64,000 bases of DNA from an uncultured Erythrobacter sp. (GTDB lineage Bacteria > Pseudomonadota > Alphaproteobacteria > Sphingomonadales > Sphingomonadaceae). Position 1 is the first letter of the stretch; each line of letters begins with the position of its first letter. The position numbers and the translations under genes are program-made. A model generated the notes under the pieces. It saw nothing but the letters and a program-made list of their open reading frames with translations. It was not told where the DNA came from and did not search any database. The stretch lies in contig NZ_OY284435.1 in the NCBI RefSeq assembly GCF_958304185.1, positions 124,001 to 188,000 on the forward strand, in the 5' to 3' direction. Below are positions 15,826 to 24,978 of this stretch, in pieces.

Positions 15826-17052
15826 ATGAGCGCCACATCACATAAGGTTGTCGTCATCGGTGGCGGCGCGGCGGGGATTGCAACCGCTGCCTCGATCCTC
15901 AAACGCCGACCCGGCCTCGACATCGCGATTGTCGAACCGGCGGAAACCCACGCCTATCAGCCCGGCTGGACGATGGTTGGCGGCGGGGTGTTTGATGTCG
16001 CCACTACAACCCGCCCGATGCACAGCGTCATGCCCAAGGGCGTCACCTGGATCCGGGAATCGGCGGCGAGTTTCCAGCCTGACAACAATCAGGTCACGCT
16101 GGGTGATGGCAGCACCGTGACTTACGAGGTGCTGATCGTCGCCCCCGGCATCCGGCTGGCATGGGAGAAAATCGCAGGGCTGAACGAGACGCTCGGTCAG
16201 AACGGCGTCACCTCCAATTATCGCGGCGATCTGGCCCCTTACACCTGGCAGCTGGTGCAGCAGATGCAGGGCGGGCGGGCGATCTTCACCCAGCCGCCGA
16301 TGCCGATCAAATGCGCCGGTGCGCCGCAAAAGGTGATGTATCTCGCTTGCGATCACTGGCGGCGGGCTGGCGTATTGGGGGATATCGACGTTGATTTTCG
16401 CACGGCAGGCGCGGTGTTGTTCGGCGTGGCCGACTATGTCCCGGCGCTGATGGAATATGTCGGGAAATACGGGATCGGGCTGGAACTCGGGAGCAATCTC
16501 GTCGCGGTCGATGGCCCCGGCCAGCAGGCAACTTTCGCCACGGCTGGGGGCGAAGTCACAGCGCCGTTCGACATGATGCATGTCGTCCCGCCGCAAGTCG
16601 CCCCGCAATTCCTCGCCGATAGTCCGCTGGCCGCGCCGAGCGGCTTTACCGATGTCGATCAGCACACGCTCCAGCATGTGCGCTATCCCAATGTCTTCGG
16701 CCTCGGCGATGCAGGCTCGATGCCCAACGCCAAGACTGCGGCGGCCGTCCGCAAGCAGGCGCCAGTGGTCGCCGTCAATGCGCTGCGCCAGTTGGACGGC
16801 AAAGGGCCGACGGCGGGCTATGACGGCTACGGCTCGTGCCCGCTGACGGTGGAGCGCGGGAAGATCGTGCTCGCCGAATTCGCCTATGGCGGCAAGCTCG
16901 CGCCGAGTTTCCCAACCTGGCTGGTCGACGGAACCAAGGCCAATCGCCTGTCCTGGATGCTCAAGGCCGATTTCCTGCCGTGGCTCTATTGGAACGGGAT
17001 GCTCAAGGGCCGTGAATGGCTCGCCGGCCCCGGCGGGCTGATCGCGCAATAA
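15826..17052 (+). CDS. sqr: Sulfide:quinone oxidoreductase, type II-like
   Basis: This 408-residue FAD protein oxidises sulfide and passes electrons to quinone at the inner membrane. The N-terminal dinucleotide fold is [18 protein letters not shown]. Redox cysteines appear in PIKCAGAP (Cys163) and YGSCPL (Cys338); only these two central cysteines are placed as expected for the type II (SQOR-like) group. The FAD-site block [20 protein letters not shown] is present. The C-terminal region (WLPWLYW-like aromatics, [12 protein letters not shown]) suits membrane association. It lies in the sulfide island just before SulP and the bd oxidase, its likely electron partner through the quinol pool. Confidence 0.93.
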   Translation: MSATSHKVVVIGGGAAGIATAASILKRRPGLDIAIVEPAETHAYQPGWTMVGGGVFDVATTTRPMHSVMPKGVTWIRESAASFQPDNNQVTLGDGSTVTYEVLIVAPGIRLAWEKIAGLNETLGQNGVTSNYRGDLAPYTWQLVQQMQGGRAIFTQPPMPIKCAGAPQKVMYLACDHWRRAGVLGDIDVDFRTAGAVLFGVADYVPALMEYVGKYGIGLELGSNLVAVDGPGQQATFATAGGEVTAPFDMMHVVPPQVAPQFLADSPLAAPSGFTDVDQHTLQHVRYPNVFGLGDAGSMPNAKTAAAVRKQAPVVAVNALRQLDGKGPTAGYDGYGSCPLTVERGKIVLAEFAYGGKLAPSFPTWLVDGTKANRLSWMLKADFLPWLYWNGMLKGREWLAGPGGLIAQ

Positions 17053-17056
17053 CGCC

Positions 17057-18813
17057 ATGCTCGCCCGCTATCTCCCGATCCTCGAATGGGGGCGCAGCTA
17101 TGATCGCCCCGCGCTGACCAGCGACCTGATGGCGGCGGTGATCGTGACCATCATGCTGATCCCGCAGAGCCTCGCCTATGCGATGCTGGCGGGGTTGCCG
17201 CCGGTGGTGGGGCTCTATGCCTCGATCCTACCGCTGTTTGCCTATGCGCTATTCGGCACGAGCCGGAGCTGGCCGTGGGGCCGGTGGCAGTGGTCTCGCT
17301 GATGACGGCGAGTGCGGTCGGCACAATCGCGGCGCCGGGGACGGCGGAGTATTGGGAAGCGGCGGTGACGCTCGCCGCGCTGTCCGGCGTGATGCTGGTG
17401 GTGCTGGGGCTGCTGCGGCTGGGGTTTCTGGCGAACCTGTTGTCGCATCCAGTCATAAGCGGGTTCATCTCGGCCAGCGGCGTGCTGATCGCGACCAGCC
17501 AGCTGAAGCATATCCTCGGCGTGAAAGTGGGCGGGGAGACTTGGCCGGAGATGCTGGCGGGTCTGGCAAGCGCGCTGGGTGACAGCAACCTTGCGACCCT
17601 CGCCATCGGCATCCCGGGGACGCTGTTCCTGTTCTGGGTGCGCAAGGGGCTGAAGCCTACGCTCCAGCGGCTCGGCCTATCCCCGCGTGCTGCCGACATG
17701 ACCGCCAAGGCCGGGCCGGTGGTGGCGGTGGCGCTGTCGATCCTCGCGGTGATCGGCTTCGGGCTGGAGGCGCAGGGTGTCTCGGTCGTCGGCGCGATCC
17801 CGCAAGGCCTGCCGCCCTTTGCGCTTCCATCGACCGACCTTGCGCTGCTGCAAGCCTTGTGGGTGCCTGCACTACTGATCTCGGTGATCGGCTTTGTCGA
17901 GAGTGTCTCGGTCGCCCAAACCCTCGCGGCGAAGCGCCGCCAGCGGATCGTGCCGGATCAGGAGTTGATCGGGCTCGGGGCGAGTAACATCGCCAGCGCG
18001 CTATCGGGCGGCTATCCGGTGACGGGCGGCTTTGCGCGCTCGGTGGTCAATTTCGATGCGGGCGCGCAGACCCCGGCGGCGGGAGCATTCACGGCGGTAG
18101 GCATTGGCCTAGCCAGCCTGTTCCTCACCCCGCTCTTGTTCCACCTGCCCAACGCGACGCTGGCGGCGACCATCATCGTCGCGGTCCTCAGCCTCGTCGA
18201 TTTCAAGACGCCGAGCCAGCTGTGGGTCTATTCGAAGGCGGACTTCGCTGCTCATGTCGCGACCATCGCCGTGACTCTGGTCGCCGGGGTCGAACTGGGG
18301 GTAATTGCGGGCGTGGCGGTCGGCTTGCTGCTTTACCTGTGGCGGGCAAGCCGGCCCCATGCTGCCATCGTCGGGCGAGTGCCGGGGACCGAGCATTTCC
18401 GCAATGTCGAACGCCACACAGTGCTGACCCTTCCGCACCTGCTGACCATCCGCGTCGATGAGAGCCTGACCTATCTCAACGCCCGTTGGCTGGAGGAATA
18501 TGTGCTCGAACAGGTCGCTGACCGGCCCGCCTTGCGCCACGTGGTGCTGATGGCGAGCGCGGTCAACGCCATCGACGCATCGGGCCTCGAAAGCCTTGAA
18601 GCGATCAACCACCGGCTCGCCGATGGCGGCATCAAGCTGCACCTTTCGGAGGTCAAAGGCCCGGTGATGGACCGCCTCAAGCGCACGCATTTTCTGGATG
18701 AGCTGTCGGGCCGCGTGTTCCTGTCACAGGACGCCGCCTTTGCCGACCTTGCACTCGATACCGGCGAGGCTTCCCCGTCGCCGATCCTGGACGAAGCGCG
18801 GGGGCTCATTTGA
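17057..18813 (+). pseudogene. SulP-family anion transporter, single-base frameshift
   Basis: The N-terminal 70 or so residues read in one frame from ATG 17057 ([20 protein letters not shown]). The rest reads in another frame up to 18813 (from about [18 protein letters not shown]), ending with a STAS domain (from about VERHTVLTLPHLLTIRVDES). The break is near 17262-17272. One missing base between FGTSR and LAVGP explains the shift, and together the parts make a normal-length SulP protein of about 585 residues. The distal part keeps a plausible GTG at 17275 but would lack the first helices. SulP proteins transport sulfate or bicarbonate; here export or import of the sulfide-oxidation product would fit. 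A sequencing error cannot be excluded. Confidence 0.82.
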
Positions 18814-18836
18814 GCTTTTGCGCCGCGTCCCCCTAT

Positions 18837-18885
18837 GCACCGCCGGACGCCCTAATCCTTTGGCCCCCAATTCGTCCGGCGGTGC
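18837..18885 (+). terminator. Large inverted repeat between sulP and cydA
   Basis: A perfect 13-base inverted repeat (GCACCGCCGGACG at 18837 and its complement ending 18885) encloses a 23-base loop. The sequence AACCCTTTTG follows, giving only a short T-run. It starts 23 bases after the SulP stop and ends 78 bases before cydA. It could be a terminator for the sulfide operon, or a processing or read-through element separating it from cydAB. Confidence 0.6.
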
Positions 18886-18963
18886 AACCCTTTTGCTCCC
18901 AAACCGTATCTCAGTTGCGCCAAAAGCAATTGATCGGCGCCGCCAAGGGATTAGCTGCTGATC

Positions 18964-20418
18964 ATGCTTGAGAACCTCGACGCCCTGCTGCTCGCGCGCA
19001 TCCAGTTCGCGTTTACCGTCAGCTTCCACTTCTTCTTCCCGGCCTTTTCGATCGGGCTCGCCAGCTACCTTGCGGTGCTTGAGGGGCTGTGGCTGAAGAC
19101 CGGCAAACCGGTCTATCATGACCTGTTCAAGTATTGGCTGAAGATCTTCGCGATTGCTTTTGCGATGGGCGTCGTCTCGGGCATCGTCATGTCCTACCAG
19201 TTCGGCACCAATTGGGCGGTGTTCTCGGACAAGGCCGGGCCGGTGATTGGGCCGTTGATGGCTTATGAGGTGCTGACCGCCTTCTTCCTTGAGGCGGGCT
19301 TCCTTGGCGTGATGCTGTTTGGGATGGAAAAGGTCGGCAAGAAGCTCCACTTTGCCGCGACGCTGATGGTGGCGCTCGGCACGTTCGTCTCGGCTTTCTG
19401 GATCCTCAGCGTCAATAGCTGGATGCAGACCCCGACGGGGTACGAGATTGGCGCGAATGACCAGTTCCTGCCCGGCCCCAGTTGGTGGGACATCGTCTTC
19501 AACCCGAGCTTCCCTTATCGTCTCGTCCACACCGTGATGGCCGCCTATCTGACGACCGCCTTCGTGGTTGGCGCTGTCGGCGCGTGGCACCTGCTGAAAG
19601 ACCGCGCCAATCCGCACGCGCGCAAGATGTTTTCGATGGCGATGTGGATGGCCGCGATTGTCACCCCCTTGCAGATTTTCGCAGGCGACATGCACGGGCT
19701 CAACACGCTCGAGCATCAGCCGGCCAAGGTGATGGCGATGGAGGGGCATTACCAAAGCCACCCCGAAGGCGCGCCGCTGATCCTGTTCGGCATTCCCGAC
19801 AGCGAAGCCAAGACGGTGCGTTATGCTATCGAGATTCCCAAGGCGTCCTCGCTGATCCTCAAGCATGATATGAACGCGCCGATGGCGGGGCTGGACACTA
19901 TTCCCGACGACAAGGAGCCGCCGGTCGGCACCGTGTTCTGGAGCTTCCGCGTGATGGTCGGCATCGGCTTCGCGATGCTCGGGATCGGGCTGTGGAGCCT
20001 GTGGGGCCGGGCGCGTAGGCGTCTGTATGATATGCCGTGGCTGCACCGCGCCGCCGTCTTGATGGGGCCTTCGGGCTTTGCTGCCGTGCTGGCCGGATGG
20101 ATCACCACCGAAGTCGGCCGCCAGCCCTATGTGATTTACGGCGTGCTGAGGACAGCCGATGCGGCCAGCCCACTTGATGCGCCTGCTGTCGCCGCTTCCC
20201 TGCTGGCGTTTGTGGTCGTGTACTTCACGGTCTTCGGCATCGGCGTGTGGTATATCCTCAAGCTGATGGGCAAACCGCCGCACGCGGGCGAGAGCGGCAT
20301 CAAGGGCGACATTGACGGCCCGATCCGCACCGCCGGGATTACCCCCGGTCCCACGCAGAACCCCGGCGGCGAAGAGCCGCTTCCGACCGAAGCGCCTTCC
20401 GAAAAGGAGCCGGTGTGA
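18964..20418 (+). CDS. cydA: Cytochrome bd-type quinol oxidase subunit I (CIO-like)
   Basis: This 484-residue polytopic membrane protein carries the three heme ligands of a bd oxidase. His22 in TVSFHFFFPAFSIG matches E. coli His19, a His lies in PYRLVHTVMAAYL, and a Met sits in the later helix. The quinol-loop signature GWITTEVGRQPYVIYG is present. The short Q-loop and length resemble cyanide-insensitive oxidases. It reduces O2 with quinol electrons at the inner membrane. The upstream hairpin at 18837-18885 separates it from the sulfide genes. The cydB ATG overlaps its stop by one base. Placement suggests a sulfide-tolerant outlet for SQR electrons. Confidence 0.95.
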   Translation: MLENLDALLLARIQFAFTVSFHFFFPAFSIGLASYLAVLEGLWLKTGKPVYHDLFKYWLKIFAIAFAMGVVSGIVMSYQFGTNWAVFSDKAGPVIGPLMAYEVLTAFFLEAGFLGVMLFGMEKVGKKLHFAATLMVALGTFVSAFWILSVNSWMQTPTGYEIGANDQFLPGPSWWDIVFNPSFPYRLVHTVMAAYLTTAFVVGAVGAWHLLKDRANPHARKMFSMAMWMAAIVTPLQIFAGDMHGLNTLEHQPAKVMAMEGHYQSHPEGAPLILFGIPDSEAKTVRYAIEIPKASSLILKHDMNAPMAGLDTIPDDKEPPVGTVFWSFRVMVGIGFAMLGIGLWSLWGRARRRLYDMPWLHRAAVLMGPSGFAAVLAGWITTEVGRQPYVIYGVLRTADAASPLDAPAVAASLLAFVVVYFTVFGIGVWYILKLMGKPPHAGESGIKGDIDGPIRTAGITPGPTQNPGGEEPLPTEAPSEKEPV

Positions 20419-21413
20419 TGGACCTCACCGTCATCTGGGCTTTCATCATCGCCTTTGCGGTCTTCGCCTATGTGGTGATGGACGGCTTCGATCTCGGGAT
20501 CGGTATCCTGTTCCCGACCTTCCGGGTCGGGCAGGGCCGCAACCGCGCGATGAACTCGATCGCACCGGTGTGGGATGGTAACGAGACTTGGCTGGTACTG
20601 GGCGGAGGGGGGCTGTTTGCCGCCTTTCCGCTGGCCTATGCCGTGATCCTGCCTGCGACCTATCCGCTGATCATCGCGATGCTGCTCGGCCTTGTGTTCC
20701 GAGGCGTGGCGTTCGAATATCGCTGGCGCGATCCGGCCCATGAGAAGTTCTGGGACTTGGCGTTTTTCGGTGGCTCGCTGGTTGCGGCGATGTCGCAGGG
20801 GATGATCCTTGGCGCGCTGCTGCAAGGGATCGATGTTGACGGCCGCGCCTATGCGGGCAGCTGGTGGGATTGGCTGACGCCTTACACCTTCCTGACCGGG
20901 CTTGGCACGGTTGCGGGCTATGCGCTGCTCGGCAGCACCTGGCTGATCTGGAAGCTCGACGGCGGGGTGCAGGCCCACGCGCGCTATGTCGCCTTCCGTG
21001 CCGCGATTGCGACCATCGTGCTGATGGGCGCGGTTAGCCTCTACAACATCACCCTCAACCCCGAATATGCCGCACATTGGCTGTCCGCGCCTGAGGTGTA
21101 CTGGGTCGCGCCCGTTCCGATCGTTACCGCGCTTGTGGCATTCGCACTGATCCGGACAATCCGGGGGACCGGCAATTCAGCGCCGTTCTGGCTGGCGATT
21201 GCGCTGTTCTTCCTGGGCATGAGCGGGCTGGGTGTCACCATCTGGCCCAATGTCGTGCCACCCTCGATCACGATCTGGGACGCCGCCGCACCTGAGCGGA
21301 GCCAGGAATTCATGCTGGTCGGCGTCGCGCTAACCTTGCCGCTGATCATCGCCTATACCGTGTGGGCCTATTGGGTGTTCCGCGGCAAGGTTGGTGCTGA
21401 GGGGTATCACTGA
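20418..21413 (+). CDS. cydB: Cytochrome bd-type quinol oxidase subunit II
   Basis: This 331-residue membrane subunit has eight to nine hydrophobic helices and the family blocks [12 protein letters not shown]-like ([16 protein letters not shown]), [16 protein letters not shown] and [14 protein letters not shown] 20418 makes a TGATG overlap with cydA; an in-frame GTG three bases earlier is the alternative. The stop at 21413 overlaps the start of a tiny third gene. Confidence 0.95.
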   Translation: MDLTVIWAFIIAFAVFAYVVMDGFDLGIGILFPTFRVGQGRNRAMNSIAPVWDGNETWLVLGGGGLFAAFPLAYAVILPATYPLIIAMLLGLVFRGVAFEYRWRDPAHEKFWDLAFFGGSLVAAMSQGMILGALLQGIDVDGRAYAGSWWDWLTPYTFLTGLGTVAGYALLGSTWLIWKLDGGVQAHARYVAFRAAIATIVLMGAVSLYNITLNPEYAAHWLSAPEVYWVAPVPIVTALVAFALIRTIRGTGNSAPFWLAIALFFLGMSGLGVTIWPNVVPPSITIWDAAAPERSQEFMLVGVALTLPLIIAYTVWAYWVFRGKVGAEGYH

Positions 21414-21547
21414 TGCTCGCGCCGCCGGAACTGGAACCTGAGAAGCCCCTGTGGCAGCGCTTGCTATGGATGGCGGGCATCTGGGCTGCGAGTGTCGCTG
21501 TCCTTGGCGCGGTGGCCTATGTGATCCGCCTGTGGATCGCACCTTGA
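21413..21547 (+). CDS. DUF2474-like small subunit of the bd oxidase (44 residues)
   Basis: This very small single-helix membrane protein has a charged N-terminus ([17 protein letters not shown]) followed by a hydrophobic stretch ([20 protein letters not shown]). DUF2474 proteins of this size and pattern follow cydAB in cyanide-insensitive oxidase operons and are likely the counterpart of CydX. The start shares one base with the cydB stop (TGATG), and its own stop overlaps the next gene's TTG start. Position and pattern make it convincing despite its size. Confidence 0.8.
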   Translation: MLAPPELEPEKPLWQRLLWMAGIWAASVAVLGAVAYVIRLWIAP

Positions 21548-21894
21548 GCGGCACAGTCAAAGTTTGGTTCGACGGTGCCTGCCCTCTGTGCCTGCGCGAG
21601 ATCGCGCTGATGCGGCGGCTCGACCGGCGCGGGGCGATCACCTTCGTCGATGTCGCACGCGCCGCCGATCCGTCCTGCCCAATCGACCGAGCGCAATTGC
21701 TCGCCCGTTTCCACGCCGAGGAAGACGGCGTGGTGCACAGCGGCGCGGCGGCCTTTGCGGCGATGTGGCGCGCGATCCCGTTGCTGCGTCCGCTCGGGCT
21801 GGCGGCGCGGAACCCCACTGTGCTGCGGGTGCTGGAGGCCGCTTACCTGCGCTTCCTCAAGGTGCGCCCATGCCTGCAACGCTTCTTCGCCTAG
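21544..21894 (+). CDS. DCC-family (DUF393) thiol-disulfide oxidoreductase-like protein
   Basis: This 116-residue protein has the family N-terminus [15 protein letters not shown], with the DxxCPLC motif, and later [13 protein letters not shown]. No ATG fits; TTG 21544 gives a TTGA overlap with the DUF2474 stop and places the DCC motif at the usual distance from the N-terminus. The function of DCC proteins is not well defined; the CxxC pair suggests redox chemistry. Sitting at the end of the bd oxidase operon, it might help oxidase assembly or thiol balance; that is speculation. Confidence 0.82.
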   Translation: MSGTVKVWFDGACPLCLREIALMRRLDRRGAITFVDVARAADPSCPIDRAQLLARFHAEEDGVVHSGAAAFAAMWRAIPLLRPLGLAARNPTVLRVLEAAYLRFLKVRPCLQRFFA

Positions 21895-21963
21895 AAAACC
21901 GCTTGCCCTGCACCCGCGGATCGTCTGATCTGTTCCCATAAGAAACGGGAGAGACCAGCCGCT

Positions 21964-23130
21964 ATGAGCAATTTCGGCGCGATGCAGAACGAAATCTACA
22001 ACGCCGGCCTGCGCGGCATACTGCCGACGTGGCCGGTCGATTTCGCTACCCTCGAAAAGCGGGCGCATGAGGCGTTGGGGCCGGGTCTCACCAACTACGT
22101 GGCAGGCGGCTGCGGGGACGAGCATACGCAGAGCAGCAATGCCTCGGCTTTCCACCACTGGGGCATGGTGCCACGCATGATGGTCGATTGCACGGTGCGC
22201 GATCTCAGCATCGAACTGTTCGGCCACACCTATCCCACGCCGCTGTTCATGGCCCCCATCGGCCTGAACGGAGAGGCGACGCAGGATCGCCACGGGGACA
22301 TGGCCGCCGCACGCGCCTCGGCACTGACGGGGGTACCGTTCTGCGCTTCGACACTGGCGAATGATCGGCTGGAGGATGTGAAGGCGGCCTGCGGCGACAC
22401 GCCCGCGTGGTTCCAGCTCTACACCCCGAAGAACAAGGAATTGGCGACCAGCCTGATCCGCCGCGCCGAAGACGCGGGCTACAAGGCGCTGGTGGTGACG
22501 CTCGACACCTGGGTAACGGGCTGGCGGCCGCGCGATCTCAACGCATCGAACTTCCCGCAGCTGCGCGGCAAGGTGCTCCAGAACTACTTCACCGACCCCG
22601 TGTTCCGTTCACTGCTGGCCAAGCCGCCCGAGGAAGATCCGGCCGCTGCAATCTTCACTTGGGCGGCGACTTTCGGGCAGGTGCTGACGTGGGACGACAT
22701 GGCGTGGTTCAAGTCGGTGACCAAGCTGCCGATCGTGTTGAAGGGCATCTGCCACCCGGATGACGCGCGCCGCGCGGTCGATTGCGGGGCGGACGCGGTC
22801 TATTGTTCGAACCACGGCGGCCGGCAGGCCAACGGCGGGATCGCGACCATCGATCTGCTGGAGGATGTGGTGAAGGCCTCAGGTGACACTCCGGTCCTGT
22901 TCGACAGTGGAATCCGTTCCGGTTCCGATGCCGTCAAGGCTTTGGCGATGGGCGCGCGGGCTGTAGGCGTGGGGCGGCCCTATACTTACGGGTTGGCGCT
23001 GGGCGGGGCTGACGGTGCCGCTTGGGTGCTGCGCTCGATCTTGGCCGAGGCGGACTTGCTGATGGCGGTCAACGGCTATCCGACGCTGGCCGATGTTCGC
23101 GCTGCCGGTGTTCGCCGCACCACGGCCTAG
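21964..23130 (+). CDS. FMN-dependent alpha-hydroxy acid oxidase, lactate 2-monooxygenase-like
   Basis: This 388-residue TIM-barrel flavoprotein shows PTPLFMAPIGLNGEATQDRH, the FMN-contact lysine in LPIVLKGICHPDDA, the catalytic His/Arg in CSNHGGRQANGG, and the phosphate-binding block FDSGIRSGSDAVKALAMGA. The N-terminus (YNAGLRGILPTWPVDF) and length resemble lactate 2-monooxygenases more than LldD. It oxidises lactate or a similar 2-hydroxy acid; with O2 the monooxygenase yields acetate and CO2. A GGGAGAG ribosome site precedes ATG 21964. No clear partner genes are adjacent. Confidence 0.85.
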   Translation: MSNFGAMQNEIYNAGLRGILPTWPVDFATLEKRAHEALGPGLTNYVAGGCGDEHTQSSNASAFHHWGMVPRMMVDCTVRDLSIELFGHTYPTPLFMAPIGLNGEATQDRHGDMAAARASALTGVPFCASTLANDRLEDVKAACGDTPAWFQLYTPKNKELATSLIRRAEDAGYKALVVTLDTWVTGWRPRDLNASNFPQLRGKVLQNYFTDPVFRSLLAKPPEEDPAAAIFTWAATFGQVLTWDDMAWFKSVTKLPIVLKGICHPDDARRAVDCGADAVYCSNHGGRQANGGIATIDLLEDVVKASGDTPVLFDSGIRSGSDAVKALAMGARAVGVGRPYTYGLALGGADGAAWVLRSILAEADLLMAVNGYPTLADVRAAGVRRTTA

Positions 23131-23303
23131 GCCATTCACGCGGACCAGCGTGCGGCACTCGGGATGCAAATCCCGCAACCCAGGCCTCCGATAGTGATGG
23201 CGTCCGCGCGATGTGTATGTAGGGCTGCATTAAGACTCTATTTATGCAAGGAATTTATGCTATCCATTGCGCTATAATAAAACGCAACTCGGGGACGCAA
23301 GAC
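23131..23303 (+). other. Intergenic stretch with small hairpin and AT-rich segment
   Basis: This region is not coding on either strand as far as I can support. It holds a six-base stem with a GCAA tetraloop (CGGGATGCAAATCCCG, 23160-23175) with no T-run after it, so at best a weak terminator for the preceding gene. An unusually AT-rich segment (23228-23285) then leads into the TATAAT box of the possible small gene. Confidence 0.4.
23273..23278 (+). promoter_or_regulatory. TATAAT -10 box candidate
   Basis: An exact TATAAT lies 26 bases before ATG 23304 in an AT-rich island unlike the surrounding GC-rich DNA. The -35 position (17 bases upstream) is GGAATT, a poor match, so promoter strength is uncertain. 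It would drive the 53-codon gene downstream. Confidence 0.4.
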
Positions 23304-23465
23304 ATGGAAAAACCGACTTTCTGGTCGAGCAGGCCAGATCTGATGCGACGCACTGTTTGCATGAGGGACGAGCAGTCGCGGCGCGCGCGCTATGGCCAAA
23401 TCCAGCCGATGGAACAGCGCAAGTCGTTGCTGTCGCGGATCGCCTGGATAAACCCGCGCGCCTAA
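23304..23465 (+). CDS. Possible small basic protein (53 residues)
   Basis: I do not recognise this short frame. It begins MEKPTFWSSRPDLMRRTVCM and is rich in Arg and Lys with no membrane segment. In its favour are a TATAAT box 26 bases upstream, a GGGGA ribosome-site candidate seven bases before ATG, and a stop that overlaps the convergent aldehyde dehydrogenase stop, a packing common here. Against it are the size and the lack of a known family. Confidence 0.4.
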   Translation: MEKPTFWSSRPDLMRRTVCMRDEQSRRARYGQIQPMEQRKSLLSRIAWINPRA

Positions 23466-24913
23466 CCGCCGGACTTTGCCAGCATGACCAGCTTGGTATC
23501 GGTGAATGCGAGGTAGCCTTCTTCGCCGCCTTCCGATCCAAAGCCGCTGTCGCCGATCCCGCCGAACGGGGTTTCGGGCGACGATACGATCAGCTGGTTG
23601 ATCCCCACCATTCCTGCGCGCAGCGCCCGGCCGAGGTAGTGCGCTTCGTCCAGATCGCCCGAGAAGGCATAGGCGGCAAGGCCATAGCGGAGTGAATTAG
23701 CGATCCCGACCGCGTCCTCGATCGCATCGAACGGCACGATCCCGGCGATCGGGCCGAAAGGTTCCTCGGTCATGAAGCGGCTGTCGGGCGACGGATTGGC
23801 GATCACGGTCGGCTGGAAGAAGAACCCGCTCCCAGCGATAACCGACCCGCCAGTGACAACCTCGCCGCGATTGCCGCCAGCGTCGGCCACGACCTGCTCC
23901 ATCGCCGCGATCCGGCGACCGTGGGCGAGCGGGCCCATGTCGACGCTTTCATCCGCGCCCGGATCGCCGACTTTCAACTTGCTTGCAACGGCGGCAAATT
24001 CGGCGACGAAGCGGTCGTAAATCTCGCGCGCAACCAGGAACCGGGTGGGCGAGACGCAGACCTGTCCGGCGTTGCGGAACTTGGTGCTCGCGCACATCGC
24101 CACCGCGCGGTCCAGATCGGCGTGCTTGCTGACGATCACAGGGGCATGGCCGCCCAATTCCGGGGTGAAGCGCTTCATGTGGGTCGCAGCCAGCGCACCC
24201 AACTGCTTACCCACTGCGGTCGAGCCAGTGAAGCTTACCTTGCTCGTTACTGGCGAGGCGATGAGGTGTTCCGACACCGGGCCGGGATCGCCGTGGACGA
24301 GGTTCAGCACGCCCTTGGGCACGCCCGCATCGACAAAGCATTCGACCAGCAATTGCGCCGAGCCCGGAGTGTTTTCCGCCGGCTTGAGGATCGCGGTGCA
24401 GCCCGCGGCGAGAGCACCCGCGATCTTCTTGACCGGCAGATTGATCGGGAAATTCCACGGGGTCAGCAATGCTGCCGGACCAATCGGTTCGTGCGTCACC
24501 ATCTGCGCAATCAGCGCTGCGCCGCGCGTCGGGATCAGGCGCCCGCCGCGCCGCTTGGCTTCTTCCCCAAGAAAGTCGACCACATCGCATGACGAGGTGA
24601 TCTCGCCGATGGCCTGCGCGCGGGGCTTGCCCATTTCGGCGGTCACCACGCGGGCGATAGCAGGTGCGCGTTCGCGCAGCAGATCAGCGGCGCGGCGCAG
24701 GATCGCGTAACGCTCTGCCCCCGAAGTGCGGCTCCAGGTCACAAAGGCATCGTCCGCCGCTTTGAGCGCGGCATCGAGCTGCGCGGGTGAGGCCTTGGGG
24801 CATTGGCCGATCACGGCGCCGGTGGCGGGGTTGACCACGTCCATCGTGCCAGCCTCTCCGGCTTCGATCCAGTCGCCGTTGATGAACATCTTGAGGGTGG
24901 GATAGTCGGTCAT
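23462..24913 (-). CDS. NAD(P)-dependent aldehyde dehydrogenase, succinate-semialdehyde type
   Basis: This 483-residue enzyme oxidises an aldehyde to the acid. It shows the cofactor segment LTPWNFPINLPVKKIAGALA, the fold motif SFTGSTAVGKQL, the general-base Glu in TPELGGHAPVIV, the catalytic Cys in NAGQVCVSPTRF, and EEPFGPIAGIVPFD. Overall it looks most like GabD/AldH succinate- or glutarate-semialdehyde dehydrogenases. AGGA lies eight bases before the ATG. Downstream on the chromosome map, but upstream in transcription, is an FAH-family hydrolase 107 bases away. With glutaryl-CoA dehydrogenase nearby, a role in amino-acid breakdown is reasonable. Confidence 0.88.
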   Translation of the reverse strand: MTDYPTLKMFINGDWIEAGEAGTMDVVNPATGAVIGQCPKASPAQLDAALKAADDAFVTWSRTSGAERYAILRRAADLLRERAPAIARVVTAEMGKPRAQAIGEITSSCDVVDFLGEEAKRRGGRLIPTRGAALIAQMVTHEPIGPAALLTPWNFPINLPVKKIAGALAAGCTAILKPAENTPGSAQLLVECFVDAGVPKGVLNLVHGDPGPVSEHLIASPVTSKVSFTGSTAVGKQLGALAATHMKRFTPELGGHAPVIVSKHADLDRAVAMCASTKFRNAGQVCVSPTRFLVAREIYDRFVAEFAAVASKLKVGDPGADESVDMGPLAHGRRIAAMEQVVADAGGNRGEVVTGGSVIAGSGFFFQPTVIANPSPDSRFMTEEPFGPIAGIVPFDAIEDAVGIANSLRYGLAAYAFSGDLDEAHYLGRALRAGMVGINQLIVSSPETPFGGIGDSGFGSEGGEEGYLAFTDTKLVMLAKSGG

Positions 24914-24978
24914 CGGTCAGTTCCTGATGGTGGGCGCGTGCACGACTGTTCCACGCGAAACATCGCCGCGAGGGCGTG

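Noticed and set aside
15838-17058. 406-codon open frame opposite the sulfide:quinone oxidoreductase
   Set aside because: It is an antisense shadow with no motif. The plus strand gives a complete SQR.
17275-18813. Treating the downstream SulP part as a complete gene of its own
   Set aside because: It would lack the first transmembrane helices, which are encoded just upstream in another frame. A frameshifted gene explains both pieces better.
18902-18963. Possible FNR/CRP-like site (TTGAT) before cydA
   Set aside because: Only one half-site (TTGATCGG) is present; the matching ATCAA half at the right spacing is missing.
18724-20283. 519-codon open frame opposite cydA
   Set aside because: It has antisense composition (His, Arg and Gln rich) and lies over a clear bd oxidase gene.
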